35,270 nt of DNA, taken from assembly GCA_902523185.1 (NCBI GenBank), contig CABYYJ010000008.1:1-35270 (forward strand), read 5' to 3'. The stretch is from an uncultured Pelagibacteraceae bacterium. Its GTDB lineage: Bacteria > Pseudomonadota > Alphaproteobacteria > Pelagibacterales > Pelagibacteraceae. Position 1 is the stretch's first letter; each line of letters begins with the position of its first letter. This document shows, in pieces, positions 1 through 7,845 of the stretch. The notes below the pieces were generated by a model. It ran no database searches and was not told the origin of the DNA. It was given only the letters and a program-made list of their open reading frames with translations. A program made the position numbers and the translations under genes.

Positions 1-1031
1 AACAAGAAAGCTTATCTCTCGACGAGGGATACGGAATTCAACTCTCGACAAATAGCATTAAAATTTTGAACACTATTGGATTTAATAAAATAGATAATAA
101 TAAAATTTTCCATCCAGCAGGAGTTGATTTTTATAATATTCAAAATAAAAAAATCTGTGAATTAGATCTCACACAATTTAATACAGAAGAAAAAAAGTAT
201 ACTACTTTACAAAGATCAACTCTGATTGAATTTTTAAAGGATGATGTATACACACAACATTTAAGATTTGGAAAAAAAATTAAAGAAGTTTCTGAATTAA
301 AAGGAAAAGTTCTTATTAAATTTGATGATAATACTAATGATCTCGTTGATTTAGTTGTAGCCGCAGATGGTATTTTTTCTAATACAAGATCCTTTTTTGA
401 AAAGAAAAAAAATGAGCCAAAATTTAAAAAAGCTATAGCCGTAAGAACAATACTAAAAACAAAATCTAAATTAAAGATTGATGAACAAAGAATAAGTCTC
501 ATGATGGGAAAAAATTGCCATATTGTGATTTACCCATTAAATCAAAATAAAGAACTTAATCTTGTTTGTATTATAAGAGATAAAAAATATGACCCGGATA
601 ATATAAAAACATTGGTTAATAAAGTTGTTACTCAAAATTCTAATTTAGAAAAAGTTTTTGAAGGAGATTTAAAATCTTGGCCTTTATATTTTACACCTCA
701 AATACTTCCGTCTTCAAATAGCAAAGTTTTTTATATTGGAGATGCTTTTAATGGATTTCTACCAACTTTAGCTCAAGGAGCAGGGCAATCGATAGAGAGT
801 GCCCACGAGTTATTTAATTTGATCAAAGATGATAAAGAAGAAATTAAGAATACTTATTTTAAAGAGAGATCAAGAAGAGCAAAGATAGTAAAGAGAAGAT
901 CGAATATTAATTTTTTTGCTTTCCATTTTTCTAGCTTAATTATGCAAACATTAAGAAACTTTTTCATGAAGTTTCTTGTTAAAAGAAAAAGTTTTGTTAA
1001 TTCTTATTTAGGAACAGTCTATAAAAATTAA
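1..1031 (+). CDS. FAD-dependent monooxygenase (UbiH / salicylate hydroxylase-like), 5' partial
   Basis: Flavin aromatic hydroxylase cut by the window edge. The reading frame is open from base 3, and the first visible residues include GYGIQLS, which matches the G-x-GIQL segment that follows the N-terminal FAD-binding GxGxxG in this family; that glycine motif lies outside the window. A TTG at 66 is therefore not the start. Visible motifs are VVAADGIFSNTR (the DG motif that contacts FAD and NAD(P)H) and GDAFNGFLPTLAQGAGQSIE (the GD motif that binds the FAD ribityl chain). The family hydroxylates aromatic rings, including ubiquinone precursors (UbiH/UbiF/UbiL), but the substrate cannot be read from this sequence. 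Its TAA overlaps the stop of the convergent methyltransferase gene in a shared TTAA. Confidence 0.85.
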   Translation, partial: QESLSLDEGYGIQLSTNSIKILNTIGFNKIDNNKIFHPAGVDFYNIQNKKICELDLTQFNTEEKKYTTLQRSTLIEFLKDDVYTQHLRFGKKIKEVSELKGKVLIKFDDNTNDLVDLVVAADGIFSNTRSFFEKKKNEPKFKKAIAVRTILKTKSKLKIDEQRISLMMGKNCHIVIYPLNQNKELNLVCIIRDKKYDPDNIKTLVNKVVTQNSNLEKVFEGDLKSWPLYFTPQILPSSNSKVFYIGDAFNGFLPTLAQGAGQSIESAHELFNLIKDDKEEIKNTYFKERSRRAKIVKRRSNINFFAFHFSSLIMQTLRNFFMKFLVKRKSFVNSYLGTVYKN

Positions 1032-2101
1032 ATTTGTTTGCCTGCAATAAATTTTTGCCTTAAATTATCAATCACTACAGTCGATCCGTTTAAATTATAA
1101 TGCCAATAAGTCCAACCATTATAACTTTCTGCTCCCATTATTTTTGCTGCGATTTTATGTATTGATCCCTCTGTATCCTTATATTTTATACTCCCATCAG
1201 CCATTATTTTTGCATTAATCTTTTTCTTTTGATCAAACAAAGATGTTCCAGGTTTAATTATTCCTAATTCCACTAGTGAACCAAAAGGTATTCTAGGTTT
1301 TGATTTATTATTTTCAATAGTATCTAGGTAGTCATCAGCTATTGTTTCGGTCTTTTTAATTCTTTCCTTAGCTGAAATGAAATATTTTTTATCTTTTTCA
1401 ATCCCATAATAATTTCTACCTAATTTTTTAGATACTACAGCAGTGGTTCCTGTACCTAAAAAAGGATCAAACACAGTGTCACCTTTATTAGTAGTTGCCA
1501 ATATAATTCTATGAAGTAGGGCTTCTGGCTTTTGCGTGGAATGTACTTTTTTTCCATTTTTCTTTAGTCTTTCTTTTCCATTACAAATTGGCAATGTCCA
1601 GTCCGACCTCATTTGCAAATCATCATTTAAACATTTGAGAGATTGATAATTAAAAGTATATTTTGATTTTTTAGTCTTTGATGCCCAAATAAGTGTCTCG
1701 TGTGCATTAGTAAATCTTGTTCCCCTGAAATTAGGCATTGGATTATTTTTTCTCCAAATAACATCATTAAGCAACCAATAATCTAAATTTTGTAAATGAT
1801 AGCCTAATCGAAAAATATTATGATAAGAACCTATTACCCAAATAGATCCATTATCCTTCAAAACTCTTTTGCATTCTGCTAACCAAGATTCACAAAATTC
1901 ATCGTAATGTTTGAAACTATTAAATTGATCCCATTTATCATTAACACCATTTACTTTGCTAGAGTCCGGACGTGTTAATTTTTCACCAATTTGCATATTG
2001 TAAGGTGGATCAGCAAAAACTAAATCAAAAGTTTTGTCTGGAATTTTTTTAAGTTCCTTTAAACAATCACCATTAATAATTTTGTTAGAAAATTTTAACA
2101 T
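1028..2101 (-). CDS. ccrM: CcrM-type adenine-specific DNA methyltransferase (probable GANTC specificity)
   Basis: 357 residues, close to the length of Caulobacter CcrM. The order of motifs is that of a beta-class N6-adenine methyltransferase: the catalytic DPPY (residues 31-34) precedes the SAM-binding FDPFLGTGTT (about 211-220). The last 100 residues look like the RAMA domain found in CcrM, with KIMADGSIKY and the GWTYWHYN segment. CcrM methylates adenine in GANTC after the replication fork passes and links chromosome replication to transcription in Alphaproteobacteria. No restriction endonuclease lies beside it, so it is probably a solitary regulatory enzyme. It is the last gene after UDG and rnhB, separated from rnhB by 78 bases that carry four GANTC sites and an inverted repeat. 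GANTC specificity is inferred from family resemblance. Confidence 0.9.
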   Translation of the reverse strand: MLKFSNKIINGDCLKELKKIPDKTFDLVFADPPYNMQIGEKLTRPDSSKVNGVNDKWDQFNSFKHYDEFCESWLAECKRVLKDNGSIWVIGSYHNIFRLGYHLQNLDYWLLNDVIWRKNNPMPNFRGTRFTNAHETLIWASKTKKSKYTFNYQSLKCLNDDLQMRSDWTLPICNGKERLKKNGKKVHSTQKPEALLHRIILATTNKGDTVFDPFLGTGTTAVVSKKLGRNYYGIEKDKKYFISAKERIKKTETIADDYLDTIENNKSKPRIPFGSLVELGIIKPGTSLFDQKKKINAKIMADGSIKYKDTEGSIHKIAAKIMGAESYNGWTYWHYNLNGSTVVIDNLRQKFIAGKQI

Positions 2102-2107
2102 TTATTA

Positions 2108-2128
2108 GATTCAACTTTAAATTGAATC
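2108..2128. repeat. Inverted repeat with GANTC in both arms, 6 bases before the ccrM start
   Basis: Perfect 7-base arms, GATTCAA (2108-2114) and TTGAATC (2122-2128), flank a 7-base spacer CTTTAAA. Each arm contains one GANTC site. It lies just upstream of the ccrM ATG, so it could be a protein-binding site or a small hairpin in the leader near the ribosome-binding region. No following T tract suits a terminator. Confidence 0.45.
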
Positions 2129-2179
2129 AAGGGTCAAACGATTTTAGAAAAAAAACGAGTCTTTTTGTGTTTGAGATTC
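2108..2179. promoter_or_regulatory. Cluster of four GANTC sites upstream of ccrM
   Basis: GANTC occurs at 2108-2112 (GATTC), 2124-2128 (GAATC), 2157-2161 (GAGTC) and 2175-2179 (GATTC), all between the ccrM start codon (2101) and the rnhB stop (2180). At about 30% G+C one such site is expected per roughly 360 bases. A methylation-sensitive promoter of ccrM is known in Caulobacter, where GANTC sites in the promoter allow autorepression; a similar role here is inference. No convincing -10/-35 pair was identified. Confidence 0.5.
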
Positions 2180-2749
2180 TTAACTCGACAATATCTTGTG
2201 TATCGGTTTAAAACCTTTTCTATGGTGTGAGGTAACACCAAATTTTTTTAAACCTTCAAAATGAGCTTTAGTGCCATATCCAAAATTTCTATCCCAGGCA
2301 TAATTAGAAAATTTTTTAGATAATCTTATCATAAAATTATCTCGGTAAACTTTTGCAATAATTGAAGCTGCACTTATGACTTTAATTTTTTCATCTCCAT
2401 TTATAATTGTTTTATAATTTTTAAGACCCCTTGGAGCAAAATTCCCGTCTATTAAGGTTATACCTGGTTTTATTTCAAGCTTTTCGATTGCTCTCTTCAT
2501 AGATAGTAAAGATGCTTGTAAAATGTTTAAATTTAAGATTTCTTCAACAGAGGCAATTCCCAGTGCGTAATAAGAATTTTTCTTAATATGTTCTGAAACT
2601 TCTTCTCTTTTATTAAATGATATTTTTTTTGAGTCCTTTAAAAGATTTAGGTTTATACTTTTTTTAAGCACAACAGCAGCAGAAACCACTGGACCTGCAA
2701 GGCAACCTCTACCTACTTCGTCTACACCAGCTGTTATCAATTCTTTCAA
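2180..2749 (-). CDS. rnhB: Ribonuclease HII
   Basis: Endonuclease that cuts RNA in RNA-DNA hybrids and initiates removal of single ribonucleotides misincorporated in DNA. The 189-residue length is normal. The N-terminal AGVDEVGRG carries the metal-binding D10 and E11, D101 lies in LIDGNF, and D119 in INGDEKIK is at the spacing of the fourth acidic residue in characterised enzymes; the conserved SAASIIAKVYRD follows. The start codon directly abuts the stop of the uracil-DNA glycosylase gene (no intergenic base), so the two are probably translated together as a small repair unit. Confidence 0.97.
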   Translation of the reverse strand: MKELITAGVDEVGRGCLAGPVVSAAVVLKKSINLNLLKDSKKISFNKREEVSEHIKKNSYYALGIASVEEILNLNILQASLLSMKRAIEKLEIKPGITLIDGNFAPRGLKNYKTIINGDEKIKVISAASIIAKVYRDNFMIRLSKKFSNYAWDRNFGYGTKAHFEGLKKFGVTSHHRKGFKPIHKILSS

Positions 2750-3442
2750 TTATATATTGAGTTTATTTTTCTTTTCTCTAATCATTTTTAAATCAATCCA
2801 GGACATCTTTTTTTGGGCTGGCTGTCTCATTAAAAAAGCAGGGTGAAAAGTAATGATAACGGAAGTTTTACAATTTCCAAATTCTTTTTCAATCCACTTC
2901 CCTCTCATTTTTGAAATAACTACATCATTACCAATAAGTGCATTCATTGCAGTGCTTCCAAGAAGAACGAGTATTTTTGGATTAATTATTTCAATATGTT
3001 TTGTGATAAAGGGCAAATATCTTTTAATTTCTTCATCTGTAGGTCTTCGGTTTTCAGGTGGTCGATAATTAATAATATTAGAGATGTAAACTTTTTTTCT
3101 ATCTAAATTTATGGCAGTTAGCATTTTATCCAACAACATTCCTGCTCTTCCGACAAAAGGTAAACCTTCATCATCTTCATTGGCACCTGGCGCTTCTCCG
3201 ATAAGCATTATTTTTGATTTAGGATTACCATCACTAAAAACTATGTTCTTAGCATTTTTTTTTAGATCACATTTTTTCAAATTGATTATAGACTTTTTCA
3301 AAAACTCTAAACTTTTAGATCTATCTTCAGGTATTTCATAATTATCTTTTTTATACCTATTGATTGCTTTATTGTTGTAAATTAGATTGTGATTTATAAG
3401 ATTGTAATATTTTATTAATTTAATTTTATTATTTTTTAACAT
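2750..3442 (-). CDS. Uracil-DNA glycosylase, family 4/5-like, lacking Fe-S cysteines
   Basis: Removes uracil from DNA to start base-excision repair. Motif A is GEAPG (residues 82-86) followed by PFVGRAG, and motif B is HPAFLMRQP (200-208), with the NRRPTDEE segment between them. This arrangement is that of the thermophile-type family 4 enzymes and of the related alphaproteobacterial group. The protein has only two cysteines, C58 and C191, so it cannot hold the four-cysteine [4Fe-4S] cluster of classical family 4 members; C58 sits where the first ligand would be (KKCDLKKNAKNIVF). First gene of a unit with rnhB. Its ATG is only 3 bases from the ATG of the divergent TPR gene, so its promoter must overlap that gene. 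Confidence 0.9.
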   Translation of the reverse strand: MLKNNKIKLIKYYNLINHNLIYNNKAINRYKKDNYEIPEDRSKSLEFLKKSIINLKKCDLKKNAKNIVFSDGNPKSKIMLIGEAPGANEDDEGLPFVGRAGMLLDKMLTAINLDRKKVYISNIINYRPPENRRPTDEEIKRYLPFITKHIEIINPKILVLLGSTAMNALIGNDVVISKMRGKWIEKEFGNCKTSVIITFHPAFLMRQPAQKKMSWIDLKMIREKKNKLNI

Positions 3443-3445
3443 TTT

Positions 3446-5146
3446 ATGCTTAAAAGTGAAAAACTAATTAAGATTACAGGACATATTACATTTGTCATTA
3501 TTTTTATTTTTTTTTCCACACTTGAGGCGAAAAATTTGGATAAATACACAAAGGCAGATAACATAGCTGATTATTTTTCAGGTATTTTGCTTTTAAATCA
3601 GAGTAAATATACCGACTCTTATCATTACTTTAAAAAGCTTAATGGACTTGAAGATAGCCATCCAAATTACTCTAGAAAGTATATTTATTCTTTAATTAAT
3701 TCTGGAAATTTTAGTCAAGCTTTCAGTTTTGCTAAAAAACTCAATAGAGAAAAAAAAAATAATTATGAAAGTGATTTAGTCCTTGGAATAAATTACCTCA
3801 AAAATTCTCAACATGATCTTGCTAAAAAATATTTTGTTAAAGCAAAAAGAAATAATTCAATTTCTATTTTAAACAATTATATTTTAAATACATTATATAT
3901 TTGGTCTGATTTGGAGGGTAGCACTTTAGAAGAGGCTAAGCTCAAACTGAGTCAACTCGATAATAGGTTTGATAACTTAAAAAAGATTCAAAATGTTTTT
4001 TTATATTGTTATTTCAACAGCAAAGATACAGACCTTCTTTTCAGCAAACTTATTTCTAACGAAAAAACTGATTTTTCTAGATATAACTATTTTTATGCAA
4101 GACATTTAGATAATAAAGGACAAAAAATTGAAGCTAGAAAAATTATAAAGAAAGCTTTGAAGAAATATCCTAGAAATTTAATTCTAAATCAATACGAGGT
4201 CAATTTAGAACTTCAAAAAAACTTCTCAGATTTTAACTGCAGTAATAAAGTAGAAATTGTAGCAGAATTACTTTACATAGCCGCAAATGCCCTGTCTTCA
4301 CAATCATATTTTCAAACCTCAAATTTTTATTTAAATTTTTCAAAATATTTAAACAAAAATTTTTACTCATTTGATACGCTTTTAGCAGAAAATTTTTATA
4401 AGATTGAAGATTTAGAGAATGCAAAAAAAACTTATCTAAAATTAAGAAAGAATGGAAATGCCTTTGAGTGGTATTCAAATCAACAAATTTCTAGAATTTT
4501 AATTAAAGAGAAAAGAAAAGATGATGCAATCAAATTATATACAAATTCTTTCAACAATCTAACATCCAAAGGAATTTATGAAATTTATGATTATGCTGAA
4601 TTTTTAAAAAATACTGAACAGTACGCAGACTCTATTAAATATTATACAAAAGTTTTAGAAAAAATAGATACATCACATCCACTTTACCCAAAAGTCACTG
4701 ACAGTAGAGGTGTTGCATATGAAAGAAACGGACAGTGGGATAAAGCTGAAAAAGATCTTCTCGCATCTTTGGAAGTGAGTCCCAATCAAGCTTATGTCAT
4801 CAACTATCTAGCATACACTTGGATAGAACAAGGTATAAAAATTGAAAAATCTTTGAAAATGTTAGAAAAAGCAAACAAAATAAAATCTAATGACCCGTAC
4901 ATAATAGACTCTCTTGGATGGGCTTTATACAAACTAAAAAGATATGAGGAGTCAAAAGATTATCTTAAACTTGCTGTAAAACTAATGCCTGCAGATCCAA
5001 TAGTTAATGATCATTATGGCGATGTTCTCTGGCAAAATGGTAATGAAATTCAGGCTAGATATTATTGGAACTATGTTATGAATCTTGAAAAGGCTGAAAA
5101 AGATTTAAAAGAAAAAATTGAACAAAAATTAATTAAAGGCCTTTAA
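3446..5146 (+). CDS. Exported tetratricopeptide-repeat protein
   Basis: 566 residues. The N-terminus has a hydrophobic stretch (about residues 12-25, HITFVIIFIFFSTLEA) that looks like a Sec signal peptide ending at LEA, so the protein is probably periplasmic or membrane-attached. The rest is helical repeats. Clear TPR units occur in the last 200 residues, for example VTDSRGVAYERNGQWDKAEK, IIDSLGWALYKLKRYEES and VNDHYGDVLWQNGNEIQA. TPR domains act as protein-protein scaffolds; the partner is unknown. The position directly before ispE, 5 bases apart, indicates co-transcription. Similar TPR proteins before ispE are, from general knowledge, common in Alphaproteobacteria, but their function is not established. 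Confidence 0.85.
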   Translation: MLKSEKLIKITGHITFVIIFIFFSTLEAKNLDKYTKADNIADYFSGILLLNQSKYTDSYHYFKKLNGLEDSHPNYSRKYIYSLINSGNFSQAFSFAKKLNREKKNNYESDLVLGINYLKNSQHDLAKKYFVKAKRNNSISILNNYILNTLYIWSDLEGSTLEEAKLKLSQLDNRFDNLKKIQNVFLYCYFNSKDTDLLFSKLISNEKTDFSRYNYFYARHLDNKGQKIEARKIIKKALKKYPRNLILNQYEVNLELQKNFSDFNCSNKVEIVAELLYIAANALSSQSYFQTSNFYLNFSKYLNKNFYSFDTLLAENFYKIEDLENAKKTYLKLRKNGNAFEWYSNQQISRILIKEKRKDDAIKLYTNSFNNLTSKGIYEIYDYAEFLKNTEQYADSIKYYTKVLEKIDTSHPLYPKVTDSRGVAYERNGQWDKAEKDLLASLEVSPNQAYVINYLAYTWIEQGIKIEKSLKMLEKANKIKSNDPYIIDSLGWALYKLKRYEESKDYLKLAVKLMPADPIVNDHYGDVLWQNGNEIQARYYWNYVMNLEKAEKDLKEKIEQKLIKGL

Positions 5147-5151
5147 AAAAT

Positions 5152-5991
5152 ATGGTCATAAAGTCTCACGCAAAAATAAATTTGACATTATCAATCAATA
5201 ATAAACTTAGAAGTGGACTTCATAATATTCAGTCAATTTATTGTCTCATTAACCTACATGACAAAATATTTTTAAAAAAAAATAAAAATAAATATTTTGA
5301 CCAAGTTTCTTTTACTGGTCCTTTTTCTAAAGACATTAACAAATCTAATAATTCAGTCAAAAAAGTTCTAAAAGTAATGAGAAAAAATAAAATTATCCAT
5401 GATTATTATTCTATAAAAGTAAGTAAAAAAATCCCAGTTTTTGCTGGCTTAGGTGGAGGCACAAGTAACGCTGCAACACTGTTGAAGCACTTAACAAAAA
5501 AAAGTTTAAATAAAAAGATATTAAGTAAAATTACAAAAGAAGTTGGTACCGATTTGAGACTTTTTTTTCATAATCAGGGATATCAAAAAAATTTGAGATC
5601 TGTTATCAAATTAAATAAAAAACATAATTTTCATTTACTGTTGATCTTTCCCTATATAAAAAGCTCCACGAAAAGTGTATATGCCAAAGTCAAAAATTAC
5701 TCTAAAATGAAAAAACCTTTTAATAAAAGCCTTACTTTTAGAAAAAATTTTATTGAGCTTCTAATAAATTCTAAAAATGACTTACAATCCATTGTTGAAA
5801 GAAAGCATAAAATTTTAAGAAAATTACTATTTAGTATTAACGAATTTAAAGGATGCTATTTTTCAAGAATGACAGGTTCAGGATCTACTTGTTATGGACT
5901 GTTTGTTGATAAAAACAGTTCATTGGTCGCACTTAAAAAATTGAGAAAGAAATACCCTAAATTTTGGTTCTCGATTGCAAAAACTATTTAA
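5152..5991 (+). CDS. ispE: 4-diphosphocytidyl-2-C-methyl-D-erythritol kinase
   Basis: GHMP-family kinase that phosphorylates CDP-methylerythritol in the non-mevalonate (MEP) isoprenoid pathway, feeding ubiquinone and undecaprenyl phosphate synthesis in the cytoplasm. 279 residues, normal length. The N-terminal SHAKINLTL matches the conserved PAKINL segment, the ATP loop is PVFAGLGGGTSNAATLL (about residues 95-111), the catalytic aspartate is probably D134 in VGTDLRLFF, and MTGSGSTCYGLF is the C-terminal GHMP motif. It follows the TPR gene by 5 bases and precedes the tRNA-Gln gene by 35. Confidence 0.95.
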   Translation: MVIKSHAKINLTLSINNKLRSGLHNIQSIYCLINLHDKIFLKKNKNKYFDQVSFTGPFSKDINKSNNSVKKVLKVMRKNKIIHDYYSIKVSKKIPVFAGLGGGTSNAATLLKHLTKKSLNKKILSKITKEVGTDLRLFFHNQGYQKNLRSVIKLNKKHNFHLLLIFPYIKSSTKSVYAKVKNYSKMKKPFNKSLTFRKNFIELLINSKNDLQSIVERKHKILRKLLFSINEFKGCYFSRMTGSGSTCYGLFVDKNSSLVALKKLRKKYPKFWFSIAKTI

Positions 5992-6002
5992 ATTTATTTA
6001 AT

Positions 6003-6008
6003 TATGAT
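6003..6008 (+). promoter_or_regulatory. Possible -10 element for tRNA-Gln / cca
   Basis: TATGAT differs by one base from TATAAT and would start transcription about 12 bases before the mature tRNA 5' end at 6027. No good -35 at the proper spacing was found, and the region is A+T-rich, so this is weak. The tRNA may instead be read through from ispE. Confidence 0.25.
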
Positions 6009-6026
6009 ATATCTGTCATTTGTAAT

Positions 6027-6100
6027 TGGGGCATAGCCAAGCGGTAAGGCAGCGGTTTTTGATACCGCCATCCTAGGTTCGAATCCTAGTGCCCCAGCCA
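6027..6100 (+). tRNA. tRNA-Gln (anticodon TTG) with encoded CCA
   Basis: A full cloverleaf can be drawn. The 7-bp acceptor stem pairs TGGGGCA (6027-6033) with TGCCCCA (6090-6096), with discriminator G at 6097 and an encoded CCA at 6098-6100. The anticodon stem GCGGT/ACCGC closes the loop TTTTGAT, giving anticodon TTG (reads CAA and probably CAG). The T arm is CTAGG-TTCGAAT-CCTAG. The opening U (T) rather than G at position 1 is typical of bacterial tRNA-Gln. The gene lies 7 bases upstream of the CCA-adding enzyme gene. Confidence 0.97.
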
Positions 6101-6107
6101 TAGATTT

Positions 6108-7370
6108 ATGTTTAATCTAAGTTTTAATTTTTTAAAAAATATCAAGAGTTTTATTTTTCCATTTTACAGAAACAAAGATCTAAAATTTATTTTCAAAAAA
6201 TTACAAGAGAGTAGTCCTGGAGATAAAGTAGCTGCGAGATTTGTAGGTGGATGTGTAAGGAAACATCTCTCAAATGAAAAAATTGATGATATTGACGTTG
6301 CAACAATTTTAACAACAGATCAGATCAAAGAAAAATTTAAAGACACAAATCTAAAAGTTATTGATACAGGAGTTAAACATGGAACTGTCACCATCGTGTC
6401 CAAAAACCACAAAGTTGAATTAACAACATTAAGAAAAGACATCAAAACAGATGGAAGACATGCAGAGGTAGAATATACTGATAATTGGCAACAAGACTCT
6501 GAGAGAAGAGATTTTACAATTAATGCAATTTATATGGATATTAATGGAAAACTTTATGATCCACAAATGGGTACAGTTGATCTTAAAAATAAAAATATCA
6601 AGTTTATTGGAGATCCACAAAAAAGAATAGAGGAGGATTATTTAAGAATTGTCAGATTTATAAGATTTAAAGTTATGTATGATATGGTTGTTGAACCAAC
6701 AACTAACGATGCGATTAAACAAAATCTAGACGGTATACAAAAAATCTCCAAAGAGAGAATTTTGATTGAATTACTCAAAATTTTAACTCTAAAAAACTTT
6801 TTAAAAATTAATCAAAGTAGCAATTTGAGAGAAATATTTTCAATGATATTTCCTGAATTCTTATATTTAAACAGATTAGAAAGACTTAAAAAGGTATATC
6901 AATACTCAAAAGTAAACGTAGATATTTTGTTGGCTGTAATGCTAATTGATGACAAAGAAAATCATGAATATTTTATTCATAAGTATAACGCATCTAATAA
7001 GACCAAAGAGACCCTAGAACAATTTTATAAAAATTTAATAAAACTTAAAAATGATAAAGAATTTTTTGAAAAAAATTTAATTAAAAATGTTTACTTAAAT
7101 GGAAAAAATCATTTAATAGCTCTAAATTTGATAAATTTTTCAATAAATTCAAAGGTGAAAATAAACGATTTTACTAAAACTTTAAATAAAGTTTTAAAAA
7201 TTAAAGTACCTATATTTCCAATAGATGGAGAAATCTTAAAGCAAAAAGGGATGCGGGAGGGACAGAGTTTAGGAAATGTTTTAAAAACTTTAGAGAAAGA
7301 GTGGATAAACAATAATTTTAAAATTTCAAATGAAAGGGTCGAAGAGATAATAAAAGTAAATTCAAATTAA
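6108..7370 (+). CDS. cca: CCA tRNA nucleotidyltransferase / poly(A) polymerase family
   Basis: Class II nucleotidyltransferase that adds or repairs the 3' CCA of tRNAs. 420 residues, in the usual range. The catalytic head has FVGGCVRKHL (motif A) and DDIDVAT with the metal-binding D-x-D (about residues 60-66), then RRDFTINAIYMD (motif B) and DPQMGTVDLKNK, followed by EDYLRIVRFIRF of the neck. The start lies 7 bases after tRNA-Gln with no room for its own promoter and no evident Shine-Dalgarno, so the message probably begins with the tRNA and is released by tRNA processing. Its stop overlaps the convergent greA stop in TTAA. Confidence 0.93.
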   Translation: MFNLSFNFLKNIKSFIFPFYRNKDLKFIFKKLQESSPGDKVAARFVGGCVRKHLSNEKIDDIDVATILTTDQIKEKFKDTNLKVIDTGVKHGTVTIVSKNHKVELTTLRKDIKTDGRHAEVEYTDNWQQDSERRDFTINAIYMDINGKLYDPQMGTVDLKNKNIKFIGDPQKRIEEDYLRIVRFIRFKVMYDMVVEPTTNDAIKQNLDGIQKISKERILIELLKILTLKNFLKINQSSNLREIFSMIFPEFLYLNRLERLKKVYQYSKVNVDILLAVMLIDDKENHEYFIHKYNASNKTKETLEQFYKNLIKLKNDKEFFEKNLIKNVYLNGKNHLIALNLINFSINSKVKINDFTKTLNKVLKIKVPIFPIDGEILKQKGMREGQSLGNVLKTLEKEWINNNFKISNERVEEIIKVNSN

Positions 7371-7843
7371 ATGTATTCAACATCAAGAATTTCAAAGTTT
7401 CTCTCTCCAGATGGTGTTGTTACACTTATCATTTCACCCTTATTTTTACCTATAAGAGCTTTCCCTATTGGACTTTTAAAAAAAATTAAATTCTTTTTAA
7501 TATCTGCTTCATCCTGGCCTACTAATTTATAAGAAATCTTTTTATCTGTTTCTAAATCTTGAACTTTTACGGTTGATCCAAAAATAACTTTTCCATTATT
7601 TTCTATTTTAGTAACATCAATTACATTCGCTCTCGCAATAATATCATTAATTGCAATTACCCGGCTTTCAATTAATGCTTGTTGTTCTTTTGCTGCATGA
7701 TATTCAGCATTCTCTTTTAAATCTCCATGAGATCTTGCTTCAGCTATTGCCTCTACAATTTTAGGCCTCTGAACATTTTTTAAATCTTCTAATTCTTCTT
7801 TTAAATTTTGAAGACCGCTGACTGTAATTGGTTCTTTCTCCAT
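7367..7843 (-). CDS. greA: Transcription elongation factor GreA
   Basis: Rescues backtracked RNA polymerase by stimulating transcript cleavage. The N-terminal coiled coil carries the signature AIAEARSHGDLKENAEYHAAKEQQ, including the acidic D and E residues that reach the polymerase active site, and the C-terminal FKBP-like domain has SPIGKALIGKNKGE. I chose the ATG at 7843 (MEKEPITV, 158 residues) because it matches the usual GreA start and length; an ATG 12 bases upstream at 7855 is in frame but would overlap hemF. The gene follows hemF by 2 bases, probably translationally coupled. Confidence 0.95.
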   Translation of the reverse strand: MEKEPITVSGLQNLKEELEDLKNVQRPKIVEAIAEARSHGDLKENAEYHAAKEQQALIESRVIAINDIIARANVIDVTKIENNGKVIFGSTVKVQDLETDKKISYKLVGQDEADIKKNLIFFKSPIGKALIGKNKGEMISVTTPSGERNFEILDVEYI

Positions 7844-7845
7844 AA

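Noticed and set aside
66-68. TTG as the start of the first gene
   Set aside because: The frame is open to the window edge and the upstream residues GYGIQLS belong to the conserved FAD-monooxygenase core, so the gene is truncated by the window.
1028-3442. DNA methyltransferase, RNase HII and uracil-DNA glycosylase side by side, suggesting a defence or restriction-modification island
   Set aside because: No endonuclease or specificity subunit is present. The methyltransferase fits the CcrM cell-cycle family, and the two neighbours are ordinary repair enzymes with base composition like the rest of the window.
4233-4478. An 81-codon minus-strand frame inside the TPR gene
   Set aside because: Antisense to an intact longer gene, low-information sequence, no neighbouring gene to pair with.
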